64,000 nt of DNA from positions 618,501 to 682,500 of the forward strand of contig WPIO01000075.1 in NCBI GenBank assembly GCA_009760855.2. Direction: 5' to 3'. The position numbers were made by a program, and so were the translations under genes. The notes beneath the pieces were generated by a model, which was not told the DNA's origin, did no database searches, and saw only the letters and a program-made list of their open reading frames with translations. Positions 34,795 to 44,020 of the stretch are shown piece after piece. Origin of the DNA: Cristatella mucedo (Eukaryota > Bryozoa > Phylactolaemata > Cristatellidae). Each line of letters opens with the position of its first letter. The stretch's first letter is position 1.

Positions 34795-35659
34795 TATAAT
34801 AATATCAAAAAGAATCACTGGGGCTACCAGTTCAGATTCAAAGACTCTTGTTCCTCTATTAATGCTTGGATCTGATTCTGGTTATAACAAAATAGGCTTA
34901 CGTAGAGTTGAGTTTACGTATACGAACAGAATAATATCAAATGTTACTCGTGGTGTGAACGATATGTTTTGGTAAAAAGCAAATATGAAAGCTCCAGTCA
35001 ACTACTCAATTGCTATTCCAGGAGGATATTATGATATTCAAAAGATTTTTTATGCATTAAATCAAGCATTAGCAAAAGTAACTCCAACCTCTATGTTAAT
35101 CAATCTTGCTAATAGAAATAGTACTGGAATTAGATCTAGTGTTGATTTAGATGATAAAGTAATAATGCAAGTTGCTGGCGATTTTGTTGTATTACTCGGA
35201 ACAAATTCTGGTATAATTAATTCAATTGGAGATACTTTAGGATTTAGTTCAAATTTGCAAGGCTCGTTTGATGCTGCAACGGTATGTGGAACACCAAATG
35301 AAGCCATAGAAAGAGCTATGTATTTCTCTGGTACTTATAAGGCATGGAATAAAATGCTACTTCCTGACAATTCTGTAGTAAAATGGATAAGTATTGACTG
35401 CGATTTGGTAGATCCTAATAAGAACTATGTTGAACATAAAAAAGGATTTTTAGAACAATCACCATCATTATATTTAATTGACATTAATAATGTTAATCCA
35501 GGAGAAAAGGTTGACGTGCATGTTCCAAATATTTTGTTCTTACCTACTCGTGGAGATATTGATGGTGTGAGTAGTATTAAAATTAGTTTAACAGATCAAA
35601 ATAAAAATTTAATAAATACTAATACAGATGTTATAGCTACGATAGAAATTTCGAAATAA
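34784..35659 (+). pseudogene. Minor capsid (penton-like) protein candidate 2
   Basis: Follows or slightly overlaps the preceding gene; no ATG is seen at the beginning of the frame, which opens with TTG/ATA codons around 34784-34800. An in-frame TAA at 34973-34975 divides it. It contains IPGGYYDIQKIFYALNQAL and ends with a VHVPNILFLPTRGDIDGV block and strands similar to those ending the preceding protein. The likely product is a capsid vertex or minor capsid component. The paired arrangement and position just before the major capsid gene support this. Confidence 0.5.
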
Positions 35660-35662
35660 TAT

Positions 35663-35823
35663 AGGACGGGTAGCTATGCCAGAATTGGTCATGGTAGGAT
35701 AGGTGGTGGAAAATACCATGGTTCTGGTGTACTTGACAAGATTATTGATGGTGTTGGAAAAGCAGCACCTGTGCTTACTGGACTTACTGGACTTAGCATT
35801 AACATTGCAAATAAAGGCATTTA
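35663..35823 (+). pseudogene. Small Gly-rich basic peptide
   Basis: An open frame ends at 35821-35823, rich in Gly with several basic residues (ARIGHGRIGGGKYHGSG) followed by a hydrophobic helix (VLTGLTGLSINIAN). No ATG is present; the 5' end follows an ATATAGGACGG stretch that looks like a mutated start box. Small basic or amphipathic peptides are common between capsid genes in adenovirus-like genomes, but no specific family is claimed. Confidence 0.35.
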
Positions 35824-35824
35824 A

Positions 35825-36267
35825 ATGCATCAAGCTAGAAAATTAATTGAATTACAAACAAAGAAAGAGAAGATAGACCAGGAGTTTGCTGATAAACGTA
35901 GAGATATTGATGATAGAGCTGAAGAGGAAAGAAGAAAGAAAGAACACGAGTATGAACTTGAGAAAAGAAAGAAAGAAGAATGTTATGATAGAAAGCTTAA
36001 AGAGATTGATCTTGAGATAAAACGAGCAATACTTGACAAACTTAAACCAAAGAATAAAAAGAAATGCAAGGCAAAGATGGAGGATTCTGAAACTGAGGAT
36101 TATTCAGAAACGTTAAAAGAAAATGATCCTCAGGCATACAAAGAAATAGAAAGAGTTATAAAAGATAAATCTGCTGTACCTGCAATTATGCCTGCTCCAA
36201 GAGCTGATGGATATGGAGGATATATGAAAAAAATGGTGCTGGTTTATACATTCAGAACAAGAAATAA
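35825..36267 (+). pseudogene. Highly charged coiled-coil protein
   Basis: Residues 1-90 are almost entirely Lys/Glu/Arg/Asp heptads (KKEKIDQEFADKRRDIDDR and following), a long coiled coil. A Pro-rich stretch (VPAIMPAPRADGYGGYMKK) follows. The frame then shifts in an A run near 36230, and a plausible end is the TAA at 36265-36267. The longer open frame that continues across the capsid gene in the wrong frame is not real. Likely a virion-internal or scaffold protein; no family recognised. Confidence 0.5.
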
Positions 36268-36294
36268 ATTTTTACTTTTTTATATGGGGAAGAC

Positions 36295-37751
36295 ATGGCA
36301 AGTGCACCGATTGACACTATCCTCGAATTGGGAGATCCTAGCTTTCCTAACTACAAAGTTAAAGATTACCAATACAGAGAATTTTATCAAAGCAATGGAA
36401 GCGAAACTGATAATATTGCAAACAAGCTTGTTACATTTACCGTTCCTGGAGAGCAGCATCTCTGTTATGTGTTGTCCGATGCTTGTCTTCTGCTTGAGGG
36501 ACAGATACAGGTCCAACAGACTGCAGGTGCAAATCCAGCTTTCATTGCCCCTCCTAGAGCTTTATGTCGAGTGTTGGCCTTGTTAATAATGCTGGAGCAT
36601 GGTTATTCAGTTCGATGAGAATTAGACTTGGGGCAGAAGAGATAGAAACATACTCTCATAAACAAGCTCCTGGAAATTTAAAAACTGTCATTGGTTACCT
36701 TACTTATCCAAATGATTCTTATCGAAAAGAAGGACCTGCCACTGGTTGAAAAAAAGATGAAGCAAGTTCAACTGAGGATTTATATAATGGAAGTGGAAAC
36801 TATACAAGTACAACGGCAAGTGGAGCAGTTGCTAACAATATTGGTTATGCATACAGAAGATTTTTAACAAGTGGCATTCCAGATAATGTAGGAACGTTTA
36901 GTATTTCACTTTCCCTTTCAAGATTGTCTGGATTTTGTGCGGATATGAATAAAATTCTTTATAATATTCCATTTACGCTTGAAATGACACGAGTTGGTGG
37001 AAGCGATTTTGATGCTATAATGACTGGAGCATCTGCTGCTGGAGCTGCTGGTAATGCAATTACAACAAGAAACGTAACAGGAGCCGCTGGAGATGGCCAA
37101 TGGGTTGGATATACGATTAGTATGTCAAAGATGAGATTTATGGTTCCATGTGTCACTCCTAAAGAAAGTATTCAAAGAGCGTTTGCCGACATATCAAGTG
37201 AAAAAGCAAAGAAAATTAGACTTAATTACAGAGTCAGACGTTATGAAAACATTGCAATATCTAGCTTTAATCAAGGCTTAAAATTCACTAAAAGTCTATC
37301 TGTACAAAACACAATTGATAAAGTCAGGTGGTTGATTGTTGCCGCACAAAACTTTAATAAATTTGATAGCTATACTGGGAATGTAGGCACGTATAATCAC
37401 TGCGATATTAAAAATTTAACTGTACTTGCTAACGGATCAAAACAGTATCCAGCTGTCTCTAGAAGTAGCTACTTCAAGGATGGAAAATTCTCAACAGCAT
37501 ATCTAGATTTTACTCAATTCAGAAAGCAATATCTAGGATTAAATGAGATTACAGAACCTGTTTGTGTGATATATCCAGAATGGCTTATGCAATATCCAAT
37601 TCATGTAATTGATCTGCAATATAACGGTGAACCCTTGAGAGTAACTTCAAAACTTGATGTAACTGTTGAGTTTAACTCTCAAATTCCTGCTGCCGCTGCT
37701 GCTGCTGCTGCTGATCAGACAAGTGTTATGATACACTATTTAATGATCTAG
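36295..37751 (+). pseudogene. MCP: Major capsid protein, double-jelly-roll (hexon-like)
   Basis: About 485 residues in two frames plus one stop: 36295 to about 36575, a shift near 36575, then 36575-37751 with a TGA at 36747-36749. Typical features are an N-terminal LELGDPSFPNYKVKDYQYRE segment, a Gln-rich strand, NIPFTLEMTR, YTISMSKMRFMVPCV and a C-terminal YPIHVIDLQYNG strand. Length and position fit Polinton capsid proteins that trimerise into hexon-like capsomers. The ATG follows a TATATGGGGAAGAC stretch. No second copy is present in copy B. Confidence 0.75.
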
Positions 37752-37884
37752 GCAATGATGTGATGATTTAGAGCAAAATCCTTTTCTTAAGTGTTTCTTA
37801 TCTAATGAATATAATTTAGTTGGTCTCTCTTTTATAAATTACTTAGTATTTAGGACACAGTATGAACAAATTATACTTGTATCA

Positions 37885-38061
37885 TTACGCATAAGAAGAA
37901 GAATCAAATTCTGTTTCATTCATATCTTGATCACAGAGATCACAGCGTATTTCATATTTTTGTTTTGGTCTTTTTATTTTTTGATGACAATAAGGATGAC
38001 CTGTTTCAAGATATTCAGTTTCATAAAATTTATTTAAACATATATCGCAAAATATTTTCAT
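37885..38061 (-). CDS. Small zinc-finger protein, 58 aa
   Basis: An intact minus-strand frame. Cys/His pairs lie in CDIC, GHPYCHQK and CDLCDQD, so one or two zinc sites are likely, followed by an acidic Ser-rich tail. Its ATG is the left half of the palindrome CATTCTATATAGAATG, whose right half is the ATG of the next plus-strand gene. Possible roles are transcription regulation or DNA binding; no family is claimed. It is short but supported by the start box and Cys spacing. Confidence 0.6.
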   Translation of the reverse strand: MKIFCDICLNKFYETEYLETGHPYCHQKIKRPKQKYEIRCDLCDQDMNETEFDSSSYA

Positions 38062-38074
38062 TCTATATAGAATG
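38059..38074. promoter_or_regulatory. Palindromic divergent start/promoter box
   Basis: CATTCTATATAGAATG is a perfect 16-bp palindrome that includes the start codons of two divergent genes (38061 minus, 38072 plus). The same TATATAGA core directly precedes many other starts in the element. Confidence 0.6.
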
Positions 38075-38200
38075 CCGTTTTTAACTCTAAATGAAGGAAA
38101 AAAGAAGGTAAATTCAGTCCTGACTCAGATATAAGTCAAGTATTCAAACCAAGACCTTAGAATATTCCACAAGGTTGCTTTCATATTGTTAAACCTAATA
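38072..38200 (+). pseudogene. 5' gene fragment before the LINE insertion, possibly integrase N-terminus
   Basis: The ATG lies in the palindromic start box. The frame begins MPFLTLNEGKKKV and shifts after about 12 codons into SPDSDISQVFKPRP, with a stop near 38158. The LINE-A fragment cuts it at about 38200. On the far side the integrase core begins at once, so this may be the integrase N-terminal part. The expected zinc-binding residues were not recognised, and it could equally be a separate gene. Confidence 0.35.
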
Positions 38201-38575
38201 ATAATAATAATAATATTGCACTTGATAAAGCGCCCTCAGAGAACCCAATCTCTTTCTAGGCGCTTTACATTTGCTGCAAAGTGATACGCAACAGAATAGT
38301 AAGTAAAATCATGCTTGAAAAACAAACAAAATGAATAACACGGTTAGGGGTTACATGCACTGGGTCAGCATGCAAATGTGGTTAGTGGCAGCATGAACAG
38401 TGTCAGCACGCATAAGCACATCGAGGACGAATCACAAGGACCCACTAAATGCTGTCCTAAATAGGTATGTTTTTAAGTTTCTTTTAAATGTGGTCAGGTC
38501 AGGGGATGTTCTGATGCAGGTCGGGAGGGAGTTCCAGGCTGTGGGAGCATACGAGCTAAATGCACGGTCTCCAAA
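38201..38575 (-). mobile_element. LINE-A 3' fragment inserted in the viral element
   Basis: The AAT/ATT tail, hairpin and 3' UTR of LINE-A, up to the NLKSFGDRAF codon region, lie in minus orientation. The sequence is almost identical by eye to the 7225-7600 copy, including its diagnostic AAAGTGATACGCAA phrase. It separates the palindromic-box gene fragment from the integrase core. Confidence 0.95.
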
Positions 38576-39013
38576 ATGAATGAAAATCATCAAGCAGACA
38601 TTTTATATATGCCTAATGATTCTGGATATAAATATGCTTTGAGTGTTATTGATGTTGCTAGTAGATATAAAGATTCAAGACCACTTAAAAAAATGTTCTA
38701 AAGAAGTAACAAAAGCAATAATAGATATTTACAATAAAGGTACTTTGAAATGGCCAAAGAAAATGAGAGTAGATCCAGGATCAGAGTTTAAAGGAGAGTT
38801 TGCTAAAGAAATGAAAAAGCATGAAACACGTATTGTAGAAAGTACTAGTAAAAACAGTGTTGCATTAGTTGAAAGAATGAATGAAACAGTAGCTGAGAGA
38901 GCATTTATCGCACAGCATGAAAAAGAAATAGAAAGTCTCAATAAAGGAGAAAATACTAGAAACAGAGAGTGGATTTATAATTTACCAAAGATTATTGATT
39001 ATCTAAATAATAG
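38576..39013 (+). pseudogene. INT: Retroviral-type integrase core (rve, DDE), truncated
   Basis: Inserts the element into chromosomal DNA. The frame opens at 38576 (MNENHQADILYMPND), with the first catalytic Asp in QADIL, the ALSVIDVASRY strand, a frameshift in an A run near 38690, the second Asp in MRVDPGSEF, and the Glu in VERMNET. The Asp-Glu spacing of 35 residues is the DD35E pattern. The C-terminal part, normally followed by a chromodomain in Polintons, is absent: at about 39011-39016 the sequence becomes the start of an inverted ATPase gene. The last residues before the stop at 39039-39041 are antisense ATPase. Confidence 0.85.
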
Positions 39014-39069
39014 TTATGTCCAGTATCTTCATCTCGCCTAAAATTAAAAGCTCTAACTCTTAGCGACAT
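39014..39069 (-). pseudogene. Packaging ATPase 5' remnant, copy B
   Basis: From an ATG at 39069-39067 about 18 codons read MSLRVRAFNF...DEDTGH, matching the start of the ATPase at 32049. The homology ends at 39014, where integrase sequence of copy A begins. It defines the rearrangement breakpoint. Confidence 0.85.
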
Positions 39070-39089
39070 TTTTCTACAGTATAATAGAT

Positions 39090-39725
39090 ATGGAAATTTA
39101 AAGTTTGAAGTGTAAAAAACAAACTGATACAATCCATGAAGAGTATGTTGCAGTTGATAGCACAAAAGGAATGAGAGGAATGATAAAAGGTATTTGTACT
39201 ATTTGTAATAGTGAGAAATCAGAGTTTGTCAAACTAAGAAGTTTTGGTGAAAGTGTACTAGCTCATGGAAGGAAACATGGAACAGGTGTATTAGCTCATC
39301 GAAGAAAACATAGTTCTTGTAAAGAAGATAAACAACAAATACTTGCTGAACTAAAAAAGACTATTGATACACTAAAAAAATTAACACCACTAACAGATCT
39401 AGAAATAAATAATTATTTAGAATAATTAGATGTAAGGAACTTTAGAGGTGTCTTTGAAAGATATGAACTAACAAAACCATTAGAGAATGAATGTCTTATT
39501 TGTAATACAGGAGAATCAGATCAAGCAATATATTACTGGGTAGCACTTAAAAAAGAAGGTAAACAATGTTTTCACTTTGATTCAATCGGTGCTCCACCAA
39601 CGCCTGAAGTAATAAATTATTTTGGTCTAATACCAATGTTTCATACATTTATGCTGCAAGAATACAATTCAAACAGATTGCGGAAGAAGATGCCTAATCT
39701 TTCTAAAACTAATAAAAGAAATTAA
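39090..39725 (+). pseudogene. PRO: Zinc-ribbon plus adenain-like protease, copy B
   Basis: The ATG at 39090 follows GTATAATAGAT. An early TAA lies at 39099-39101. The zinc ribbon (MKCKKQTDT...CTICNSEKSEF), about two copies of the 11-residue repeat and the linker run in frame into the protease start (TPLTDLEINNYLE), with a TAA at 39423-39425 inside. In the remaining domain the catalytic His position reads Tyr (IYYWVALKK), the acid is kept (FHFDSIG), and the Cys region is no longer recognisable (NSNRLRKKMPN). This copy is therefore catalytically dead. It shows that ribbon and protease were originally one ORF. Confidence 0.78.
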
Positions 39726-39786
39726 ATTTTGGATCGACAATAGAATTATTAATTTAATTTAAGCATTTTCTTTTCCTTGTAAAGAA

Positions 39787-40269
39787 ATGAATAATAAAAA
39801 ATCCGTAGTACTTGAAAATTCTTCTGTTCTAATTCCCAAAGGAAAACCGGCTCGTGTTCATATTGAAGAGAAAATTACTAAAGATTATAAACCTTACTTC
39901 AATGCGTGGATCTATATCAGTGAAGATATGAGACCTGCACTAGAAGATATTGCTAATAGAGCTAGTATGAAACTTGAATATAGCAGATACGATATGTCCA
40001 GTCGTTCAACTATTGGAATAAGAATTGCATTTGGTACTAAACCAAGTATATTGTTTGATTAAAAGAACAAACAAATCAAATTCAGTAGTATTTCTGAAGT
40101 AGTTCAAAAACTTGGCAGTGACTTTGCTATTACTGGTATTCTTGATGGTGGATACTAAGGATATTTATAATTTAATTCAGAAGAAAAACTTAATAATAGA
40201 TTGAAGCTAGATCAAGTTAAAGTTTATAATGTTGTTAAACGAGGTGAATTCAATCCTGCTGAATACTAA
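39787..40269 (+). pseudogene. Conserved hypothetical protein, copy B
   Basis: Homologue of the intact 162-residue protein at 30722-31210. It begins MNNKKSVVLENSSVLIPKGK and is open to a TAA at 40060-40062. Homology continues in the same frame through FAITGILDGGY, with further stops at 40156-40158 and 40168-40170, to an end FNPAEY before the TAA at 40267-40269. The conserved C-terminus in both copies suggests a functional tail. Role unknown. Confidence 0.7.
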
Positions 40270-40351
40270 AAAATGAAACATTAAACAAAAACACATATAA
40301 CAATAAACGAAAATAAAAATTAGATTAGTTTTTAATTTTTTATATCTTTTT

Positions 40352-41098
40352 TCAAATTACATCTAACATTCTATCAACAATGCCCTTAGCATAATTTTTT
40401 ATCTTATTTAGACTTGCAGGATTACTTACTTTATCTTTTAAGAAATCAGTAGCAAATGAATCATTCAACATTCCTAATCCTAACTTGGCCTTTGCACTCA
40501 TTACAGCTGCTACGGTTTTCGCATCTTCTCTAACATATCCTGGCTGTTTAGGATCAAGAGCAATACGAGCTGCAGACTCTGCAAGAAAAAGATCAAACAA
40601 ATTTCGTAACTCTGTTCTTCTTGGTTCTGCTGTATAACTTGTTTCTGTGTATGTATAATCATGGATGAGAGCCCTAGCATTAAGATCATTAACTCCAATA
40701 TAGCCTTCTTCCATTCTCTGAGTAAATTTTGTTCCTGGCCCGACATAACTATATCTATTAGCATTATTAAAATTTCCATTCGGAACAAATTCAGATTTTA
40801 CACCTGCTGGCAATTTCATTTGCATTTCACGATTGCCGGTAAGTTTATTAATGAAATTGACTAATCCAGAACCTTGTCCTCTACTTTGTTTCAATTGCTT
40901 AAGACTAAGATTCAATTGTAATCCAATTCCATTGCTTCTACTCTTTTCTATTCTTTTTAGGTGAGTTTTTGTTACGAGAATAGGAACAGTTCCTGTTAAG
41001 TCTGAATGTTTAAGACGGATTGAGATAGGTTCTGTTGATTTATGTATTTGTTTTACTTGATGGTCTGAAAGAGTTTATTTTGCTTCATGATAATCCAT
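40352..41098 (-). pseudogene. Phospholipase A2-like protein, copy B
   Basis: Homologue of 29918-30689, here nearly intact. A TTTATATAGAA box precedes the ATG at 41098, one in-frame TAA lies at 41075-41077, and the frame is then open to 40352 (about 187 codons from an internal Met at 40915). The calcium-loop YVGPGTKFTQR and the catalytic IHDYTYTE with its His-Asp pair are preserved, matching the parvovirus VP1-type PLA2 pattern. A basic N-terminal part (LVTKTHLKRIEKSRSNG) precedes the domain. Other PLA2 families cannot be excluded without structure comparison. Confidence 0.78.
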
Positions 41099-41149
41099 TT
41101 CTATATAAAATAAAATAATGTAAACACTTATAAAACAATACTATAGAAA

Positions 41150-41728
41150 ATGTCATTGGATGAAGTTTTTACTACTAGAGTTGATCAAGTTTCTGCTTTT
41201 AGAGAGAGAGAGTTCTTGAATTATTGGATTTTAATCCTTATACAGGTGAATTTGTCTGGAAGATTGATAGAGATGGAAGTGCAAGAGCAGGAAGTGAAGC
41301 AGGAACAATTAATTCAAAAGGTTATTTGAATTGATGAAAAAACTAATGAGGCTCGTCGCATTTCCTGGCTAATTTGTAAAAATGAAATACCACTTTTTCA
41401 AATTGATCACATTAACGGAATTAGATCAGATAATAGAATTAATAATTTAAGACATGCTACTAATTCAGAAAATGGTAGAAATAAAAGCAAGCAAAGTAAC
41501 AACAAAAGTGGATTTATAGGAGTTAGTTATCATAAAGTACATAATAAATACATATCATATATTACAATAGATGGACATAGAAAACATATCGGCTACTATG
41601 ATTATGCTGAAGATGCAGCAACAGCTCGCGATGTGATGGCAATCAAATTACATCTTGAATTTGCACAACTAAACTTCACATATACACTAAGCGAAGATAG
41701 TCAAATTGTTAGATACACTGACTTCTAG
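41150..41728 (+). pseudogene. HNH endonuclease with AP2-like domain, copy B
   Basis: Starts MSLDEVFTTRVDQVSAF. A slippage in an (AG)n run near 41205 and a second shift near 41335 break it. The HNH core FQIDHINGIRSDNRINNLR with a downstream SENG is intact, as is the AP2-like part (GVSYHKVHNKYISYIT, HIGYYDYAEDAATA, FAQLNF). Its stop codon (41726-41728) overlaps the stop of the convergent membrane/coiled-coil gene by two bases. Homologue of 29335-29862. Confidence 0.85.
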
Positions 41729-42822
41729 TTCTTGCACCTGCGTTTCAACTCATCACGTAATTTAATCATCTCTGAATATATTTGTTCTTGTGTTTCTCCT
41801 TGTGCAAATAGATTTGCAAGAAGCATTGCGCTCTCCGCTCGATAATTACACGTTTTTGAGCAGCAACAGTACTACTCTCTATTTTCTTGATTTCTTTTTT
41901 TAGTTCTGGTGAATAATCAACTACTGACACTTCTACTAATTGTTTTCCTTGATTAAGGTTCTAATCTATTTTTTACTTCATTGTTTTGTACTTTTCCACT
42001 AAGATCAATATCAACACCCTTCTCTAATAATTCTATCATATTATGAATATCAGTAATTGCATCCTTTAACCTCTCACTCTCTAGACTAAGAGCATTCATT
42101 CTTTGTTCATGTGTATTCATAGGTGGAGCTCTCGCTGTAAACATTGTTTCATCCACTACCTTTTTAATAAATCCTGCAACAGTTACTGCAATTGAAACTC
42201 CTAAACCAACTGCTCCAATCACAGATGCTATACTTGTTATGATGGCAGGAATTTCTGGGATAAATCCTCCTCTCATTTCAAGAAAGTTTTTCTTCCAAGC
42301 GATAGGGTCTAATTGAGTTGCATCCCATGACACTTCCTCACCAAACATTTCACTTAAAAATTTACTAGGATCTAAATACCAATCCCTATTTGACTTTTCT
42401 GCTTCTAATAATATTTCACTGATGTAATAGACAACCTCTAATGAAGCTAAAATTTTCTAAAAACCCTCTTTCTTATCAGATATAGTCTTCCAAAAGACTT
42501 GTCCATACTTTCCAGAACTAATATCATCGACTATTTCTTTCATGAACAGACCAAGATCAAGTATTCCTGTTACTCCAGAAAGAAAACCTCCTAGAGCTTT
42601 AGCAAGACCTCCAATAACTTTAAATGATTGTAATACTTTAGGAACTGTATTTGCTATCTTGTCTGATGCTTGTAAGGAAAGTCCCATTCCGATTATTTGT
42701 GCTATTTTTGTAACTGCTTTTGAACCTACTTCAGTAGCAGTTGTTATTCCTGATATAACTTCTTTAGCTGTACTTACTCCTTCTATATCTTCGGCAACTC
42801 CTTTACCTTTTATATTCTTCAT
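41725..42822 (-). pseudogene. Hydrophobic-segment and coiled-coil protein, copy B
   Basis: Better preserved than copy A. It runs from MKNIKGKGVAEDIEGVSTAK at 42822 through VLQSFKVIGGLAKALGGFLS and IVDDISSGKYGQVFWKTISD to a stop near 42457. It then continues with YLDPSKFLSEMFGEEVSW, an ~20-residue hydrophobic segment (IASVIGAVGLGVSIAVTVAG), a helical HEQRMNALSLESERLKDAIT part, a break at about 41953, and the terminal LANLFAQGETQEQIY region ending at 41725. One transmembrane or membrane-inserting segment is likely. The start lies 12 bp from the divergent fibre 1 start. Confidence 0.62.
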
Positions 42823-42834
42823 ATATTATAAGTA

Positions 42835-43711
42835 ATGGAAGAGGTAAGACAAATAAATGGAAATGTTTATACTGATCTTAATGCCAATAATAATAGAATA
42901 ACGAACTTTGGAATTCCTGTCAATGATGGTGATTCTATAAGACTAAATTATGTTCTTAGTTCAAATGTTGGTGGTAGTATTTTTAGTAATGCTGCAAGAG
43001 AGTTAGCAACAGTATCAAGTCTAAGTAATTTATTAAGTAGAAAAGATGCAAAAATGACATCATAATTGAATTGTAAGAATGTTATGATATATCAGGTAAT
43101 TCTGCTGATGGAATTGTTTATTCAGATCTAAGAACGTATAAAGTAATAAACTAAGGGTTACTAAAAGTATGACACAAGTGTTTCAAGGTAAAGCAATGTC
43201 AAGTATTGATATGGGAAATTAGAATATTACAAATGTAAAAGACTCTGATGTTGTATCAAAAGAATATGTTGATAGTAGAAAAGAAGTATCATTTAGATAT
43301 TTAGGTTCGAGTTCTAATACTTATCCTAGTATACTTTATCTTGATATGTTAAATCTAAATATTACTGCTAATGGTAGTACAGGTAATAATTTTCAGCCTC
43401 AACAACTTACTCCTTGAGATATGCCAGTCATTTGATCAGCAACAGGAAAAGTTATTGCATATGCAACTAGTCTTAAAACATTTTTTCCAGGAGTATTACC
43501 TAACTTTAGTATGGTATCTAATACTATGTATGCAACTGATAAAACTAATTCTTATGTCGAGTTAACAAATGATAATACTTATGGTGTTAGTGGTACAATA
43601 GTTTTAATAATTGTTACTGACGGAACATGTACTAATGCTATTGATAAGTTTACAGTTGCAAGTGGAATTACTTTTATATATTTTCTTGTTAATATTGTAT
43701 ATAAATGTTAG
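42835..43711 (+). pseudogene. Fibre/adhesin-like protein 1, copy B
   Basis: Homologue of 28210-27347. It begins MEEVRQINGNVYTDLNANNN and has the repeat INGNVYTDLN...RITNFGIPVNDGD. Stops and shifts occur from 43063 onward (for example TAA 43063-43065 and several breaks in 43090-43250). The C-terminal beta-rich end NDNTYGVSGTIVLIIVTDG is recognisable near 43570-43630. Likely attachment function as for copy A. Confidence 0.62.
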
Positions 43712-44020
43712 GTTATTGACAAAAAGGAAGTAATGCAAATAATTATATTAGAAAGACGGGTGATATACTTAATGGAAATCAAAGTATGAATGGTAATCTT
43801 ATAAATAATTTAGGTGATCCTGTTGATGCTGGAGATGCTGTAAACAGAAAATAAATAGATACTAATTGTGTTACAAAGGTCTCTAGATCAGCTACTTCTG
43901 ATGGAGATATTGATATGAATAATGATGGAATAGTAGATCTTGCTAATCCTATAAATCCTAGTGATGCTGCAACGAAAGATTATGCTGATACAAAACTACC
44001 AATTACAGGAGGATTAATTA
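43712..44020 (+). pseudogene. Fibre/adhesin-like protein 2, copy B, truncated
   Basis: Homologue of the first third of 27345-26553. YIRKTGDILNGNQSMNGN is readable, as is DLANPINPSDAATKDYADTK (about 43930-43990), with a TAA at 43852-43854. After LPITGG the sequence passes directly into the 3' end of the inverted polymerase gene, so the rest of fibre 2, all of fibre 3 and the small genes seen in copy A are deleted. Confidence 0.65.

Larger units (their letters stand above)
19515..39013 (+). mobile_element. Polinton/Maverick (adintovirus-like) element, copy A
   Basis: AT-rich block carrying the hallmark Polinton gene set: protein-primed polymerase B, adenain-like protease, A32/FtsK-type packaging ATPase, double-jelly-roll capsid protein, minor capsid candidates and a DDE integrase. 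Polymerase B sits at the left end and integrase at the right end, as usual for Polintons. No terminal inverted repeat was found at the left boundary, which is placed from the composition change near 19515. The right end is lost: integrase stops at about 39013, where inverted copy B begins. Nearly every large gene has stops or frameshifts. A LINE-A fragment sits at 38201-38575. Confidence 0.9.

Noticed and set aside
36230-36586. Extension of the charged coiled-coil frame to 36586
   Set aside because: The extension runs across the start of the major capsid gene in the wrong frame; it is open only because a frameshift removed the original stop.
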